A stretch of DNA of 64,000 bases from Goekera deserti (GTDB lineage: Bacteria; Actinomycetota; Actinomycetes; Mycobacteriales; Geodermatophilaceae). Positions 42,885 through 51,790 of this stretch are shown here, in pieces; the stretch's first letter is position 1, and the number at the start of each line of letters is the position of its first letter. Below the pieces are notes generated by a model, which saw only the letters and a list, made by a program, of their open reading frames with translations, searched no databases and had not been told where the DNA came from. A program made the position numbers and the translations under genes. Where the stretch lies: NCBI RefSeq assembly GCF_010685995.1, contig NZ_JAAGWK010000009.1, forward strand, positions 434,001 through 498,000, read 5' to 3'.

Positions 42885-45754
42885 CCGGGCATCGTGCCAC
42901 GCACCTCCGACGGCCCCGGCCGGGAACGCCTGCTCCCCCACCGGCCGGCCGGCCACGCCCGACCCCGCGCTGGCCACGGTCGTCGGTCGGGTGACCGGGT
43001 CGGGCTCCCCGGTGCCCGCGGCCAGGGGGCCTGCGGCGTCGACCGGGCCGTCGCCGTCGGTGACGCCGGTGGTCCGGGGGCGGGCGGCGTGGCAGCCCCG
43101 GGGGCGGCCCGCGGTGCCGTCCCGCGACCCCGTTCGGCCACCCCCCAGTCGCCGGCGGACCCGGCCACCGCCAGGTCGCCGCCCTGGTCGGTGCGCAGCA
43201 CCCGCATCCCGTCCCGGGCGAGCTCGGCGAGCAGCGTCGGCGCGGGGTGGCCGTAGGTGTTGTCCGCGGCGACCGAGATCAGCGCCACCGCGGCCCCGGT
43301 CGCGGCGAGGAAGTCCGGGTCGACGTCGCCGCTGCCGTGGTGCGGCACCTTGAGCACGTCGGCCCGCAGGTCGGCACCGGAGGCCAGCACCCGGCGCTCG
43401 GAGTCGGCGCCGAGGTCTCCGGTGAGCAGCACGCGCACCCCGCGCTGCGTGGCCCGGACCACCATGGAGAGGTCGTTGGGGTCCGCGGCGGCGGTCGCCC
43501 GTCCGGGATCGGGTGCGAGCACCTCGAACGTCGCGGTCCCGACCTGCCGGTGGTCCCCCGGCAGCAGGGTCACCCGCTCGACACCGGCGTCCCGGAGGAC
43601 TTCGTCCAGCGCCGGTACCCGCTCGTCGGACGGCGACAGCGCGCCGGTGGCCACCTCCCCCACCGTGCGGCCGTCCAGCGCGGCGGCCAGCCCGGTGACG
43701 TGGTCGGCGTCCAGGTGGGAGAGCAGCACCAGCGGCAGGGCGTCGATGCCCAGCCGGGTCAGGCAGGCGTCCACCAGGCCCGGGTCCGGGCCGGCGTCGA
43801 CGAGCACCCCGCTGCCGGGGCCGGTGGGCAGCACCAGCGCGTCGCCCTGCCCGACGTCGCACGCCACCACGACGGTGTCGGGCACCGGCCAGCCGCGGGT
43901 GACCTGCCGGACCGGCCAGCCGAGGGCCAGCACCCCGACCAGCGCGGCCAGCGACAGCGGCCGCAGCCGGGGCCAGCGCACCAGCGCCCACACCACCGCG
44001 ACGAGCACCACGGTCAGGGTCGCGGCGCCGAGCGTGCCGGCCGGCCAGCGGGCCGTGCCGTCGGGCACCGCGGCCGCACGCTCGGCCACCAGCACCAGCC
44101 ACCGGACCGGCCAGCCGGCGCACCAGGTCAGCAGGTCGCCGACGCCGGGCACCAGCGGCGCGAGCAGGGCGGCGAGCAGGCCCAGCACGGTCGCCGGCGC
44201 CACCGCCGGCGCGGCCAGCAGGTTGGCCGGCAGGGACACCAGGCTCACCTGACCGGAGAGGCCGGCCACCAGCGGGGCGGTCGCCGCCCCGGCGGCGGCG
44301 CTCACGGCCAGCGCGTCGGCGAGCAGTGCGGGCACGCCGCGCCGCCGCAGGCCCCGGGCCCAGCCCGGGGACAGCAGCACGATCGCGGCCGTCGCGGCCA
44401 CCGACAGCGCGAAGCCCGGGTCGGTCGCGAACCCGGGCCGGCCGAGCAGCAGCACCACGACCGCGGCGCACAGCGCCGGCACGGCGGCGCGGGGCCGGCC
44501 CGACGCGAGCGCCAGCAGGGTCACCCCGGCCATGGCCGCCGCGCGGACGACGCTGGCACTGGGCCGGGCGAGCACCACGAAACCCAGCACGCCGAGCGCA
44601 CCGGCCACCGCCTGCCAGCGCCGGTCGACCAGCCGCCGGCGCAGCGGCCACAGCAGCAGGGTGAGCACGATCGCCACGTTCGCCCCGGACACCGCGGTCA
44701 GGTGGGAGAGCCCGGCCGCCCGGAACTCGTCCTCCAGACCGGGGTCCATCTCGCTGGTGTCGCCGACGACCAGCCCGGGCAGCAGGCCGGCGGCCGGCGC
44801 GGGCAGCACCCGCTGCGCGGAGTCGGCCAGCGCGGAGCGTACGGCGCCGGCCAGCTCCTGCACCGAGCCCGCGTCCCCGAGCAGCTCCGGCGGGCCCTGC
44901 ACGGTCAGCACCGCGACGACGTCGCCGGGCTCCCGGGGCGCGGCGACCTCGGCCCGGACCCGCAGTTGCTGCCCCGGCAGCAGCCCCACCCACCCGTCGG
45001 CCGGGACGAACAGCAGCACCGGGTCGCCGCCGAGCCCGGTGCTGCGCCCGCCCTGGTCGAGCCGGGTCAGGTCGGCGTCGGCGATGGCGCGCCCCGGACC
45101 GGCGGTGGGCAGCGGCCGCGGGTCCGACCGCAGCACCAGCTCGGCGACCACCGTGCCACCGGCCGCGGCCACCGGGTGCACCGCGGACTCCCGCTGCAGC
45201 TGGCCCCGCACCGCCCCGAGCGCGCAGGTCACCGCGAGCGCGGTCAGCACCAGGGCCACGGCCGCCGGCCGCCGCCACTCCGGATGACGCCCGGCCCGGG
45301 GCCACCTCGGGCGCGCGGAGCCGAGCACCCGTGCGGCTGCGGCGCCCGCCCCCAGCGCCACCCCCGCGAGCACCACCGGCGACACCCGGGCGGCCGCGAG
45401 CGTGACGGCCCAGACGGTGGCCGCCGCCGGCACCAGCCGGGCGTCCAGCCACGACCACCGCCCGTCCGGCGCTGCCCGCCGCACCTGCGCCCCCTGCACC
45501 CTGGTCGCCCGCCGCCGAGCCGCCGGCTCCCGAGCCACCTGCCCCCGAGCTGCCTCTCCCCGAGCCACCGGTCCCCGAGAGCCCTGCCCCCCAGAGCCCT
45601 GCCCCCGAGCGCCCTGCCCCCGAGCGCCCTGCCCGCTGGTCCCTCGCACCCGGGTCCCCCGCGCCCGAGTCCCCGGCGCTGGAGTGCGCCACACGGCGAA
45701 CGGCCTGCCGGGGCGCCCGGGCGGTGCGGCGTCTCCGGCCGGCGGGCCGCTCAC
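42590..45754 (-). CDS. comEC: ComEC/Rec2 family competence protein
   Basis: Membrane channel for DNA uptake or export of nucleic-acid products. The competence domain has the family core LLPGLVVGDTSEMDPGLEDEFRAAGLSHLTAVSG, then about ten membrane segments. The C-terminal metallo-beta-lactamase-like part shows CDVGQGDALVL, LLSHLDADHVTG, DPNDLSMVVR, LLTGDLG and LKVPHHGSGD. The GTG at 45754 overlaps the comEA stop (GTGA). The first 100 residues are arginine/glycine-rich, and the recognisable protein ends near GDLAVAGSAGDWGVAERG (about 43120). The frame then runs 530 bases further to 42590, overlapping holA by 295 bases. That tail looks non-native, so a frameshift near 43100 is likely and the true end may be about 43100. 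Confidence 0.85.
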   Translation of the reverse strand: MSGPPAGDAAPPGRPGRPFAVWRTPAPGTRARGTRVRGTSGQGARGQGARGQGSGGQGSRGPVARGEAARGQVAREPAARRRATRVQGAQVRRAAPDGRWSWLDARLVPAAATVWAVTLAAARVSPVVLAGVALGAGAAAARVLGSARPRWPRAGRHPEWRRPAAVALVLTALAVTCALGAVRGQLQRESAVHPVAAAGGTVVAELVLRSDPRPLPTAGPGRAIADADLTRLDQGGRSTGLGGDPVLLFVPADGWVGLLPGQQLRVRAEVAAPREPGDVVAVLTVQGPPELLGDAGSVQELAGAVRSALADSAQRVLPAPAAGLLPGLVVGDTSEMDPGLEDEFRAAGLSHLTAVSGANVAIVLTLLLWPLRRRLVDRRWQAVAGALGVLGFVVLARPSASVVRAAAMAGVTLLALASGRPRAAVPALCAAVVVLLLGRPGFATDPGFALSVAATAAIVLLSPGWARGLRRRGVPALLADALAVSAAAGAATAPLVAGLSGQVSLVSLPANLLAAPAVAPATVLGLLAALLAPLVPGVGDLLTWCAGWPVRWLVLVAERAAAVPDGTARWPAGTLGAATLTVVLVAVVWALVRWPRLRPLSLAALVGVLALGWPVRQVTRGWPVPDTVVVACDVGQGDALVLPTGPGSGVLVDAGPDPGLVDACLTRLGIDALPLVLLSHLDADHVTGLAAALDGRTVGEVATGALSPSDERVPALDEVLRDAGVERVTLLPGDHRQVGTATFEVLAPDPGRATAAADPNDLSMVVRATQRGVRVLLTGDLGADSERRVLASGADLRADVLKVPHHGSGDVDPDFLAATGAAVALISVAADNTYGHPAPTLLAELARDGMRVLRTDQGGDLAVAGSAGDWGVAERGRGTAPRAAPGAATPPAPGPPASPTATARSTPQAPWPRAPGSPTRSPDRRPWPARGRAWPAGRWGSRRSRPGPSEVRGTMPGWLRPRWNRRPGCGSCWVRRSCCGPARSPPSGQPPEPATRTPRSTRWPRSGSRWARWPTRWRPRCSVGTGWSWSPGCTRPPAPWSTRWPPTRRTRTRR
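45581..45640. repeat. 15-base tandem repeat encoding Gln-Gly-Ala-Arg-Gly units
   Basis: Four units of GCCCTGCCCCCGAGC and variants lie at 45581, 45596, 45611 and 45626. On the coding strand they give the RGQGA/RGQGS repeats at the N terminus of ComEC. The unit keeps the frame, so copy number can vary without breaking the gene. Confidence 0.8.
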
Positions 45755-46737
45755 ACCCGGACCAGGGGGGCCAGCTCCTCGAACGCCACCGGGCCGATGC
45801 CCTCCACGTCGTCCAGCTGGTCGATCGAGGTGAACGGGCCCTCGCTGGTGCGGTGGTCGACGATCCGCTGGGCCAGCACCGGGCCGATGCCCGGCAGGGC
45901 GTCCAGGTCGGCCACCGTGGCCGTGTTCAGGTCGACCGGCCCGCTGGTGGCCGCGCCCGCCGCCGTCGGGGCCGCGGCCGCCCCGGGCACACCGACCGCG
46001 ATCTGCTGGCCGTCGACGACCAGCGCGGCCGCGTTGACCGACGCGGGGTCGGCCTCGGGCAGCAGGCCGCCGGCGGCGGTGAGGGCGTCGGCCACCCGGG
46101 AGCCCGTCGGCAGGGAGACCAGCCCGGGCGTCCGCACCAGCCCGACCACGGAGACCACCACCACTGCGGGCGTCGACGGGCCGACGCCTGCCTCGGTCCC
46201 CGGCGGCTGACCCGGTGCCGGCGCCTGGCCCGATGCGGGCGCCTGACCCGGCGCGGCGTCTGCCGTCGCCGCGGGCACCGTGTCGACGCCGGCGGGCACC
46301 GGTTCGACGTCCGGGCGGCCCAGCCAGCTCCAGCCGGCCACCGCCAGTGCAGCGAGCAGCCCGACGACCCACATCGCCCACGCCCCGGGCCGGCCGGGGT
46401 CGACCCGGGCCGCCGCACCCGGCGCCCGGTGCCTGCCCAGGCCGTCGGGCAGCGCCGCCCGCAGCCGGTCCACCCGCAGTCGGTCCACCCGCACCGGGCG
46501 CCCGGGCGCGTGCCGCCCCGCGGGGACCGGCACGGTCCCCGCGTCCCACGAGGCCTCGTCATCGTCATCGTCCGGTTCGTCGTCCGGGTCCGGCGCCGGG
46601 GCGAGCTCACCGACCAGCGCGGGGTCGTCCTCGTCGTCGGGCAGCCACCCGCGGGGCCCGCCGCCCTCGTCGAGCAGCACCCGCAGCCGGGCGCGGATCA
46701 CGTCGGCGTCGTCGGAGCGGCGTGGGGAGGTCAGCAC
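45751..46737 (-). CDS. comEA: ComEA-like DNA-binding competence protein
   Basis: A 328-residue membrane-anchored DNA receptor. An acidic and arginine-rich cytosolic part of about 130 residues precedes one membrane helix (AMWVVGLLAALAVAGWSWLG). A proline-rich linker leads to a SLBB-like domain (VVVVSVVGLVRTPGLVSLP, SRVADALTAAGG), and the protein ends with two helix-hairpin-helix motifs: LNTATVADLDALPGIGPVLAQRIVDHR and DQLDDVEGIGPVAFEEL. The tail GPFTSIDQL is diagnostic of ComEA. GTG 46737 lies seven bases after a TAGCGT hexamer. It overlaps comEC, so DNA binding and transport are encoded as one unit. Confidence 0.92.
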   Translation of the reverse strand: MLTSPRRSDDADVIRARLRVLLDEGGGPRGWLPDDEDDPALVGELAPAPDPDDEPDDDDDEASWDAGTVPVPAGRHAPGRPVRVDRLRVDRLRAALPDGLGRHRAPGAAARVDPGRPGAWAMWVVGLLAALAVAGWSWLGRPDVEPVPAGVDTVPAATADAAPGQAPASGQAPAPGQPPGTEAGVGPSTPAVVVVSVVGLVRTPGLVSLPTGSRVADALTAAGGLLPEADPASVNAAALVVDGQQIAVGVPGAAAAPTAAGAATSGPVDLNTATVADLDALPGIGPVLAQRIVDHRTSEGPFTSIDQLDDVEGIGPVAFEELAPLVRV

Positions 46738-46744
46738 CCGCCGG

Positions 46745-46750
46745 ACGCTA
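46745..46750 (-). promoter_or_regulatory. -10 hexamer TAGCGT of comEA, probably leaderless
   Basis: TAGCGT ends seven bases before the GTG start of comEA. Confidence 0.45.
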
Positions 46751-46830
46751 GGGGCGACGGGCGGGCAGCGGAGCCACCTGTGAGGATCTGTGGACGACGA
46801 CCCCGCATGTGGACAGGAGGAGCCAGCGCC

Positions 46831-48426
46831 GTGCCGTCTCGGTCCATCCTCCGGCGGTGCACCTCGACCCCCACCCGCCGCGCCGTCGCCGTCGCACTGC
46901 TGGTCGGCGTCCCGTTGGCGCTGGCCGTGCCACTGCTGCCGGTGGCCGGCGGCGACATCGTCGCCCAGCGCTTCTGGGCCGGCTGGGGCGCCTCCCACAG
47001 CGGCTCACCGGTCGACTTCAGCTGGTACGGCGGCACCCCGTCGGTGTCCTACAGCCTGGTGACGCCGTGGGTGATGGCGCTGGTCGGGGTGGCCGGGGCC
47101 GGGGTGGCCGGCACGGTGGTCGGCTCGGTGCTCACCGGGGTGCTGCTGGCGCGCTCGGGCACCCGGCGCCCGGCCGCCGGAGCGGCGGTGGCCGCGGTGA
47201 TGTTCGCCGCCGACCAGCTGTCCGGGCGGATCACGTTCGGCATGGGCGCGGCGGCCGGGGTGGGGGCGCTGTGCCTGCTGACGCTGCCGGCGCGCACCCG
47301 GGCCCGGCGGGTGGCGCGGTGCACCGGCGTGGCCGCGGCCGCGGCGCTCGCCGGGGCGCTGAGCCCGGTGGCCAGCGCGCTCCTGCTGGTGCCCGCGGGC
47401 GCCTGGCTGCTCGCCGGTGGGCGCGCGGGCGTCCGCGCCCGGCTGCCGGAGAGCGTCTGCCTGGCCGGTGGCGCGTTGGCGCCGCTGCTGGCGATGACGC
47501 TGCTGGGCGCCGCGCAGGGGCTCAGCGGTGCCAGCAGCCACCAGGTGCTGGGGATGGCGCTGGCGCTGCTGGTCGTCCTGGCCGCCGCCCGCGACCACCC
47601 CGCGGTGCGCGTCGGGGTGCTGCTCACCCTGCTGGCCCTGGTCCTGGTCTGGGTGCTGCCCGACCCGGTGGGGTCCAACCTGACCCGCATCGTGCTGCTC
47701 TTCGCACCGCCGTTGGTGGTGGCGATCGGTCCGCGGCGTCCGGTGGAGCTGGCGCTGGCGGCGGCGCTGGTGGTGTGGGTGCTGCCGCCGCTGGTCCCCG
47801 CCGACCTCAACGACGACGGTCCCCCGGTGGCCACCGCCCGGGCCGACGGCCTGCTGGCTGCGCTGCGCGAGCGCACGCCGGTCGGCCGGGTCGAGGTCGT
47901 CCCGCTGAACAGCCACCTGGAGTCCCAGGCCGTCGCCGAGGAGTTCCCGATCGCGCGGGGATGGCTGCGCCAGGTCGACATGGTCCGCAACCCGCTGTTC
48001 TACGACGGCTCGCTGGACCCGGCCAGCTACCGGGCCTGGCTGCTGGAGCGGGGGGTGGGCTACGTCGCCCTGCCGCGGGCCCGGGTCGACTGGCCCGACC
48101 ACCGGGAGGCCGCGATCGTCCGGGCCGGGCAGCCCTGGCTGCAGCAGGTGTGGCGCGACGCCGACTGGACGCTCTACGCCGTCCAGGGCGGCGACCTGGT
48201 GCAGGGCCCGGCGACGCTGGTGTCCTCCGACCGCGAGGGCCTGGTGCTGGACGTCGAGCACGCCGGGGTGGTCGACCTGTCGCTGTTCTGGAACCGGGCG
48301 CTGACCGTGCGCGGCCCGGACGGGTGCCTGCGCCCCGGCGACGGCGAGGGCCGGGTCCGGCTGGACGCCGCCGAGCCGGGCACCTACCGGGTCACCAGCG
48401 CCTGGCTGCCCTCCGGTCACTGCTGA
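46831..48426 (+). CDS. Polytopic membrane protein of unknown function
   Basis: A 531-residue protein with about nine to eleven hydrophobic segments in the first 330 residues and a soluble C-terminal part of about 190 residues with VEVVPLNSHLESQAVAEEF, YDGSLDPASYRAWLLERGVGYVALPRARVDW and a beta-rich end. This layout resembles membrane glycosyltransferase-like or polysaccharide-related proteins, but I cannot name the family. GTG 46831 has GGAGGAG eight bases upstream and is preferred to ATG 46807. It is divergent from comEA with about 90 bases between. Confidence 0.75.
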   Translation: MPSRSILRRCTSTPTRRAVAVALLVGVPLALAVPLLPVAGGDIVAQRFWAGWGASHSGSPVDFSWYGGTPSVSYSLVTPWVMALVGVAGAGVAGTVVGSVLTGVLLARSGTRRPAAGAAVAAVMFAADQLSGRITFGMGAAAGVGALCLLTLPARTRARRVARCTGVAAAAALAGALSPVASALLLVPAGAWLLAGGRAGVRARLPESVCLAGGALAPLLAMTLLGAAQGLSGASSHQVLGMALALLVVLAAARDHPAVRVGVLLTLLALVLVWVLPDPVGSNLTRIVLLFAPPLVVAIGPRRPVELALAAALVVWVLPPLVPADLNDDGPPVATARADGLLAALRERTPVGRVEVVPLNSHLESQAVAEEFPIARGWLRQVDMVRNPLFYDGSLDPASYRAWLLERGVGYVALPRARVDWPDHREAAIVRAGQPWLQQVWRDADWTLYAVQGGDLVQGPATLVSSDREGLVLDVEHAGVVDLSLFWNRALTVRGPDGCLRPGDGEGRVRLDAAEPGTYRVTSAWLPSGHC

Positions 48427-48472
48427 GCGGGTCGCGCGCCGGTCAGCCGGCGGCAGGGTCGGGGGCCGCCGA

Positions 48473-49405
48473 TCAGTCGTCGGACGGGGCGGCCGGTCGC
48501 TCGGCGCCGGAGCCGGCCGGTCCCGGGTGGGTGTCGCCGGCGCCGTCCGGCGGGCCCGGGCGGCGCGGCGCGTCCACCACGATGCCCACCGCACCGGGTC
48601 CGACGTGCGCGCCGATGGCCGCGCCCAGCTCGCTGACGTGCAGCTCGGTCAGGTGCGGCAGGCGCTCGCGCAGCTGCTCGGCGAGCCGCTCGGCGCGCTC
48701 CGGGGCGGCCAGGTGGTGCACCGCCACGGCGGACGAGTCCCCGGCCACCTCCACGGCGCGCTGCACCAGCCGTGCCAGGGCACGGGAGCTGGTGCGCACC
48801 TTCTCCAGCACGACGATCCGGCCGTCCTCCACGTGCAGCACCGGCTTCACCGCGAGCGCGGTGCCCAGCACGGCTGCGGCCGACCCGATCCGGCCGCCGC
48901 GGCGCAGGTGCTCCAGTGTGTCGACGACGAAGAACGTCCTGGTGCCGGCGGCCGTCTCCCGCGCCGCGGCCGCGACCCCGGCCGCGTCCGCACCGGCGGC
49001 GGCGGCCCGGGCAGCGGCCAGCACGGCGAAGCCACCGCCCATCCCGGCCGAGCGGGAGTCCACCACCGTGACGACGTGCTCCCCGACCTGCGCCGCGGCG
49101 AGCCGGGCGGCGTCCCACGTGCCCGACAGCTCACCGGACAGGTGCACCGAGACGATCGCGTCGGCGCCGGCGGCGAGCCGGCGCCGGTAGGCGGTGACGA
49201 AGTCGCCCGGGGTGGGCCGCGAGGTGGACACCTGCTGGCCGCGCACCGCCAGCGACTGGGCCACGTCGGCCGGGCTGACGTCCCGGCCCTCGGTGCCCGA
49301 CCGTCCGGCCAGCACCACGTAGAGCGGGACGACCTCGATGCCGTGCCGCTCGACCAGCTCCGGGGGCAGGTAGGCCGTGGAGTCGGTGACCACGGCGACC
49401 CGCAT
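48473..49405 (-). CDS. DegV family fatty-acid-binding protein
   Basis: A 310-residue DegV protein, the family that binds fatty acids and, in some Gram-positive bacteria, delivers them to the FakA kinase. The N terminus VAVVTDSTAYLPPELVERHGIEVVPLYVVL is diagnostic, followed by TSRPTPGDFVTAY, VSVHLSGELSGTWDAA, VVDSRSAGMGGGFAVL and VDTLEHLRRGGRIG. No FakA-like gene is adjacent. ATG 49405 follows a TAGCCT hexamer by six bases. The C-terminal 30 residues are proline/glycine-rich and probably disordered. Confidence 0.95.
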   Translation of the reverse strand: MRVAVVTDSTAYLPPELVERHGIEVVPLYVVLAGRSGTEGRDVSPADVAQSLAVRGQQVSTSRPTPGDFVTAYRRRLAAGADAIVSVHLSGELSGTWDAARLAAAQVGEHVVTVVDSRSAGMGGGFAVLAAARAAAAGADAAGVAAAARETAAGTRTFFVVDTLEHLRRGGRIGSAAAVLGTALAVKPVLHVEDGRIVVLEKVRTSSRALARLVQRAVEVAGDSSAVAVHHLAAPERAERLAEQLRERLPHLTELHVSELGAAIGAHVGPGAVGIVVDAPRRPGPPDGAGDTHPGPAGSGAERPAAPSDD

Positions 49406-49411
49406 CCGGTG

Positions 49412-49417
49412 AGGCTA
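49412..49417 (-). promoter_or_regulatory. -10 hexamer TAGCCT of the degV-family gene, probably leaderless
   Basis: TAGCCT ends six bases before ATG 49405. Confidence 0.5.
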
Positions 49418-49473
49418 TCGGTCCCGCGGCGCGCGCTCTCGCGGCATCGCTGCCCGGGCCCGCCACGGGGCCC

Positions 49474-50235
49474 TCAGCTGCTCGCGTCGGCGTCCTGCGC
49501 GGGGGCCGTGCCGTCGTCGACGGTCGCCGGTGCCCCGCCGACGTCGACGCCGACGTCCCCGCCGGAGCGCCGGTCGGGCAGGACGCTGCCGGTCGCGGTG
49601 CCCGGTGGCAGCCCGGTGTTGTGCTGGGTCAGCCGCCACCGTCCGTCCCGCGACCGCAGTTCGCTCCAGCGGCAGTTGCCCAGCGGCCCGAGCACCCGGC
49701 GCTGCTGCGACCCCAGCTCGAGCAGCGCCTCGATCATGCGCAGGCTGGTGCCCCCGTGGGTGACCACCACGGCGACCGGTGCCGGCGGCAGGTCGGCCAG
49801 CGCGGCCAGGGCGCGGGCGGCGACCTCGGGCGGCTGCTCACCGCCGCGCCCGGGCACCGGCCGCCCGGCCATCCAGTCGGCGAACTGGTCGGGGAAGCGC
49901 TCGGCCACCTCGTCCCGGGTCAGGCCCTCCCACGAGCCGAGCCCGTTCTCCCGCAGCCGCTCGTCGCAGCGCAGCGGCAGGCCCAGGAGGTCCCCGAGTG
50001 CGGTGGCCGTCTGCACCGCGCGCACCAGGTCGCTGCTGACCAGCACGGAGTCGGCCGCCCCCACCCCGGCGGCGGCCAGGAGCGGCGCGGTCTCCCGGGC
50101 CTGCTGGTGCCCGGTGGCGTCCAGTGGCGGGTCCAGCTGCCCCTGGAACCGGCCGGCGGCGTTCCACGCCGTCCGGCCGTGCCGCCACAGGACCAGCCGC
50201 GGGACGGCGATGTCCGGCAGCGGCCGGCCGCTCAC
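49474..50235 (-). CDS. Histidine phosphatase family protein
   Basis: A 253-residue phosphoglycerate-mutase-like phosphatase. The catalytic motif is LWRHGRTAWNAAGRFQGQLDPPLDATG, the second conserved region is VSSDLVRAVQTA, the acid Glu lies in RENGLGSWEG, and the second His in VVTHGGTSLR. The last 45 residues (VLPDRRSGGDVGVDVGG...) look disordered. GTG 50235 overlaps the rsfS stop (GTGA). Co-transcribed with nadD and rsfS, an arrangement common in actinobacteria. The natural substrate is unknown. Confidence 0.92.
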   Translation of the reverse strand: MSGRPLPDIAVPRLVLWRHGRTAWNAAGRFQGQLDPPLDATGHQQARETAPLLAAAGVGAADSVLVSSDLVRAVQTATALGDLLGLPLRCDERLRENGLGSWEGLTRDEVAERFPDQFADWMAGRPVPGRGGEQPPEVAARALAALADLPPAPVAVVVTHGGTSLRMIEALLELGSQQRRVLGPLGNCRWSELRSRDGRWRLTQHNTGLPPGTATGSVLPDRRSGGDVGVDVGGAPATVDDGTAPAQDADASS

Positions 50236-50714
50236 GGGCGGGGCTCGCCGCCCTCGGCGGTGACGGCCTCGCCGCTCGCGGGGTCGCCGCTCGCGGGGTC
50301 GCCGGCGTCGGTGACGGCCGGCGTGGCGTCGGGAGCGGCGGCACCGGTGGGCAGGGCCGAGTCGGTGAACGGGATCTGCGGGCAGTCCTTCCAGAGCCGC
50401 TCGAGGGAGTAGTACGCCCGCTCCTCGGCGTGCTGGACGTGCACCACGACGTCGACGAAGTCCAGCAGCACCCAGCGCGACTCGGCCACGCCCTCCCGGC
50501 GGACCGGCTTCACGCCGTGCGCCCGCAGGCGCTCCTCCACGCCGTCCACGATGGCCTGCACCTGGCGCTCGTTCGGCGCGGCGGCCAGGACGAAGGCGTC
50601 GGTGATGGCCAGCCGGTCGCTGACGTCGACGATGGACACGTTGGTGGCGAGCTTGTCCGCGGCAGCCTGGGCTGCCAGCAGCGCGGTCTCCCGGGCCTCG
50701 GTCGAGGCGGTCAT
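50232..50714 (-). CDS. rsfS: Ribosomal silencing factor RsfS
   Basis: A 160-residue Iojap-family factor that binds L14 and blocks joining of ribosomal subunits during starvation. Typical segments are [64 protein letters not shown] and [12 protein letters not shown]. The last 40 residues are an acidic low-complexity tail with a repeated GDPAS unit from a short DNA repeat near 50275. ATG 50714 overlaps the nadD stop (ATGA). Confidence 0.96.
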   Translation of the reverse strand: MTASTEARETALLAAQAAADKLATNVSIVDVSDRLAITDAFVLAAAPNERQVQAIVDGVEERLRAHGVKPVRREGVAESRWVLLDFVDVVVHVQHAEERAYYSLERLWKDCPQIPFTDSALPTGAAAPDATPAVTDAGDPASGDPASGEAVTAEGGEPRP

Positions 50715-51496
50715 CGGGGCATCTCCTGCAGTTCGGGGGACGGCGGGTCCCCTGGCCGGTCGAGCTGGTCGGGTGCGGCACCGTCCACCGCGGGGTCGGG
50801 CGTCTCCGCGCCGGCCGGGCCGCGCGCGGGCAGCCCGGCGCCGGCCGGGGCCAGGTGCGGGGCGGTGCGCGCGGGGGTCTGCCCCGTGCCCGCCCGCTGC
50901 TGGGGCCGGCCGGTGCGGTACAGCCCGCGCTTCTCGATGTACTGGACGACGCCGTCGGGCACGAGGTACCAGACCGGCATCCCGCGGCCCACCCGCTCCC
51001 GGCAGTCCGTGGAGCTGATCGCGAGCGCCGGGATCTCCACCAGGCTCACCGCGCCCGCGGGCAGGTCGGTGTCCTCCAGCTGGTAGCCCGGGCGGGTGAC
51101 GCCGACGAAGCGGGCGAGGTCGAACAGCCGGTCGGAGTCGCGCCAGCCGACGATCTGGGCCAGCGCGTCGGCGCCGGTGATGAAGAACAGCTCGGCGTCC
51201 GGGCGCTGGCGGTGCAGGTCGGTGAGGGTGTCCACGGTGTACGTCGGGCTGTCCCGGTCGACGTCCACCCGGCTGACGGAGAAGCGCGGGTTGGAGGCCG
51301 TGGCGATGACGGTCATGAGGTAGCGGTCCTCGGCCGGGCTGACCTCGCGGTCGCTCTTCTGCCACGGCAGACCGGTGGGCACGAAGACGACCTCGTCCAG
51401 CCCGAACAGGCCGGCGACCTCGCTGGCGGCGACGAGGTGGCCGTGGTGGACCGGGTCGAAGGTCCCGCCCATCACGCCGAGTCGAGTGCCAGCCAC
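50711..51496 (-). CDS. nadD: Nicotinate-nucleotide adenylyltransferase
   Basis: A 261-residue NAD biosynthesis enzyme joining ATP to nicotinate mononucleotide. The nucleotidyltransferase motif is [17 protein letters not shown] (residues 10-26), and the second motif is [12 protein letters not shown] (ISSTxxR). [22 protein letters not shown] is also typical. A C-terminal extension of about 60 residues rich in Pro/Ala/Gly is probably disordered. GTG 51496 fits the TAGGCT hexamer just upstream. First gene of nadD-rsfS-phosphatase. Confidence 0.96.
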   Translation of the reverse strand: MAGTRLGVMGGTFDPVHHGHLVAASEVAGLFGLDEVVFVPTGLPWQKSDREVSPAEDRYLMTVIATASNPRFSVSRVDVDRDSPTYTVDTLTDLHRQRPDAELFFITGADALAQIVGWRDSDRLFDLARFVGVTRPGYQLEDTDLPAGAVSLVEIPALAISSTDCRERVGRGMPVWYLVPDGVVQYIEKRGLYRTGRPQQRAGTGQTPARTAPHLAPAGAGLPARGPAGAETPDPAVDGAAPDQLDRPGDPPSPELQEMPR

Positions 51497-51502
51497 CGCC
51501 CG

Positions 51503-51508
51503 AGCCTA
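51503..51508 (-). promoter_or_regulatory. -10 hexamer TAGGCT of nadD, probably leaderless
   Basis: TAGGCT ends six bases before the GTG of nadD. Confidence 0.5.
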
Positions 51509-51790
51509 GCCCGGGGCCGCCACCGCGGGCCCGCGAGCACCCGGCCGGCGGCCCGGACCGGGCCGGCGGCCACCGGGTGGTGCGAGGCGACGCCACCCGC
51601 ACCCGGTCACCGGCCCCCCCGTGCGGTCGGTCGGACCCACGGTCGTGGGCCCGCGTCGCCGGCCCACCACCGCGTGGTGCGGGAGGGCGTCGCGCTCTCC
51701 GTCGTGCCCAACGCGTCCGGGGGCCCGGGGTTACGGGTCGGCACAGGTGCTGCTCGGGTTCGCGTGCCAGCACGGAGCGCCCGGGGTGGG
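51509..51790. other. Non-coding gap with a strong GC hairpin
   Basis: No gene was supported in this stretch between nadD and the VWA gene, both on the minus strand. A 14-base inverted repeat with one mismatch (51543-51556 and 51558-51571) could end transcription of the MoxR-VWA unit. A smaller inverted repeat near 51632-51650 (ACCCACG...CGTGGGC) is also present. Confidence 0.5.

Noticed and set aside
45581-45640. CRISPR array
   Set aside because: The 15-base units are back to back without spacers and encode part of ComEC.
41874-45692. A 1272-codon frame ending as holA
   Set aside because: Only the last 336 residues match HolA. The rest lies in a wrong frame of comEC and is Gly/Ala/Arg-rich GC shadow.
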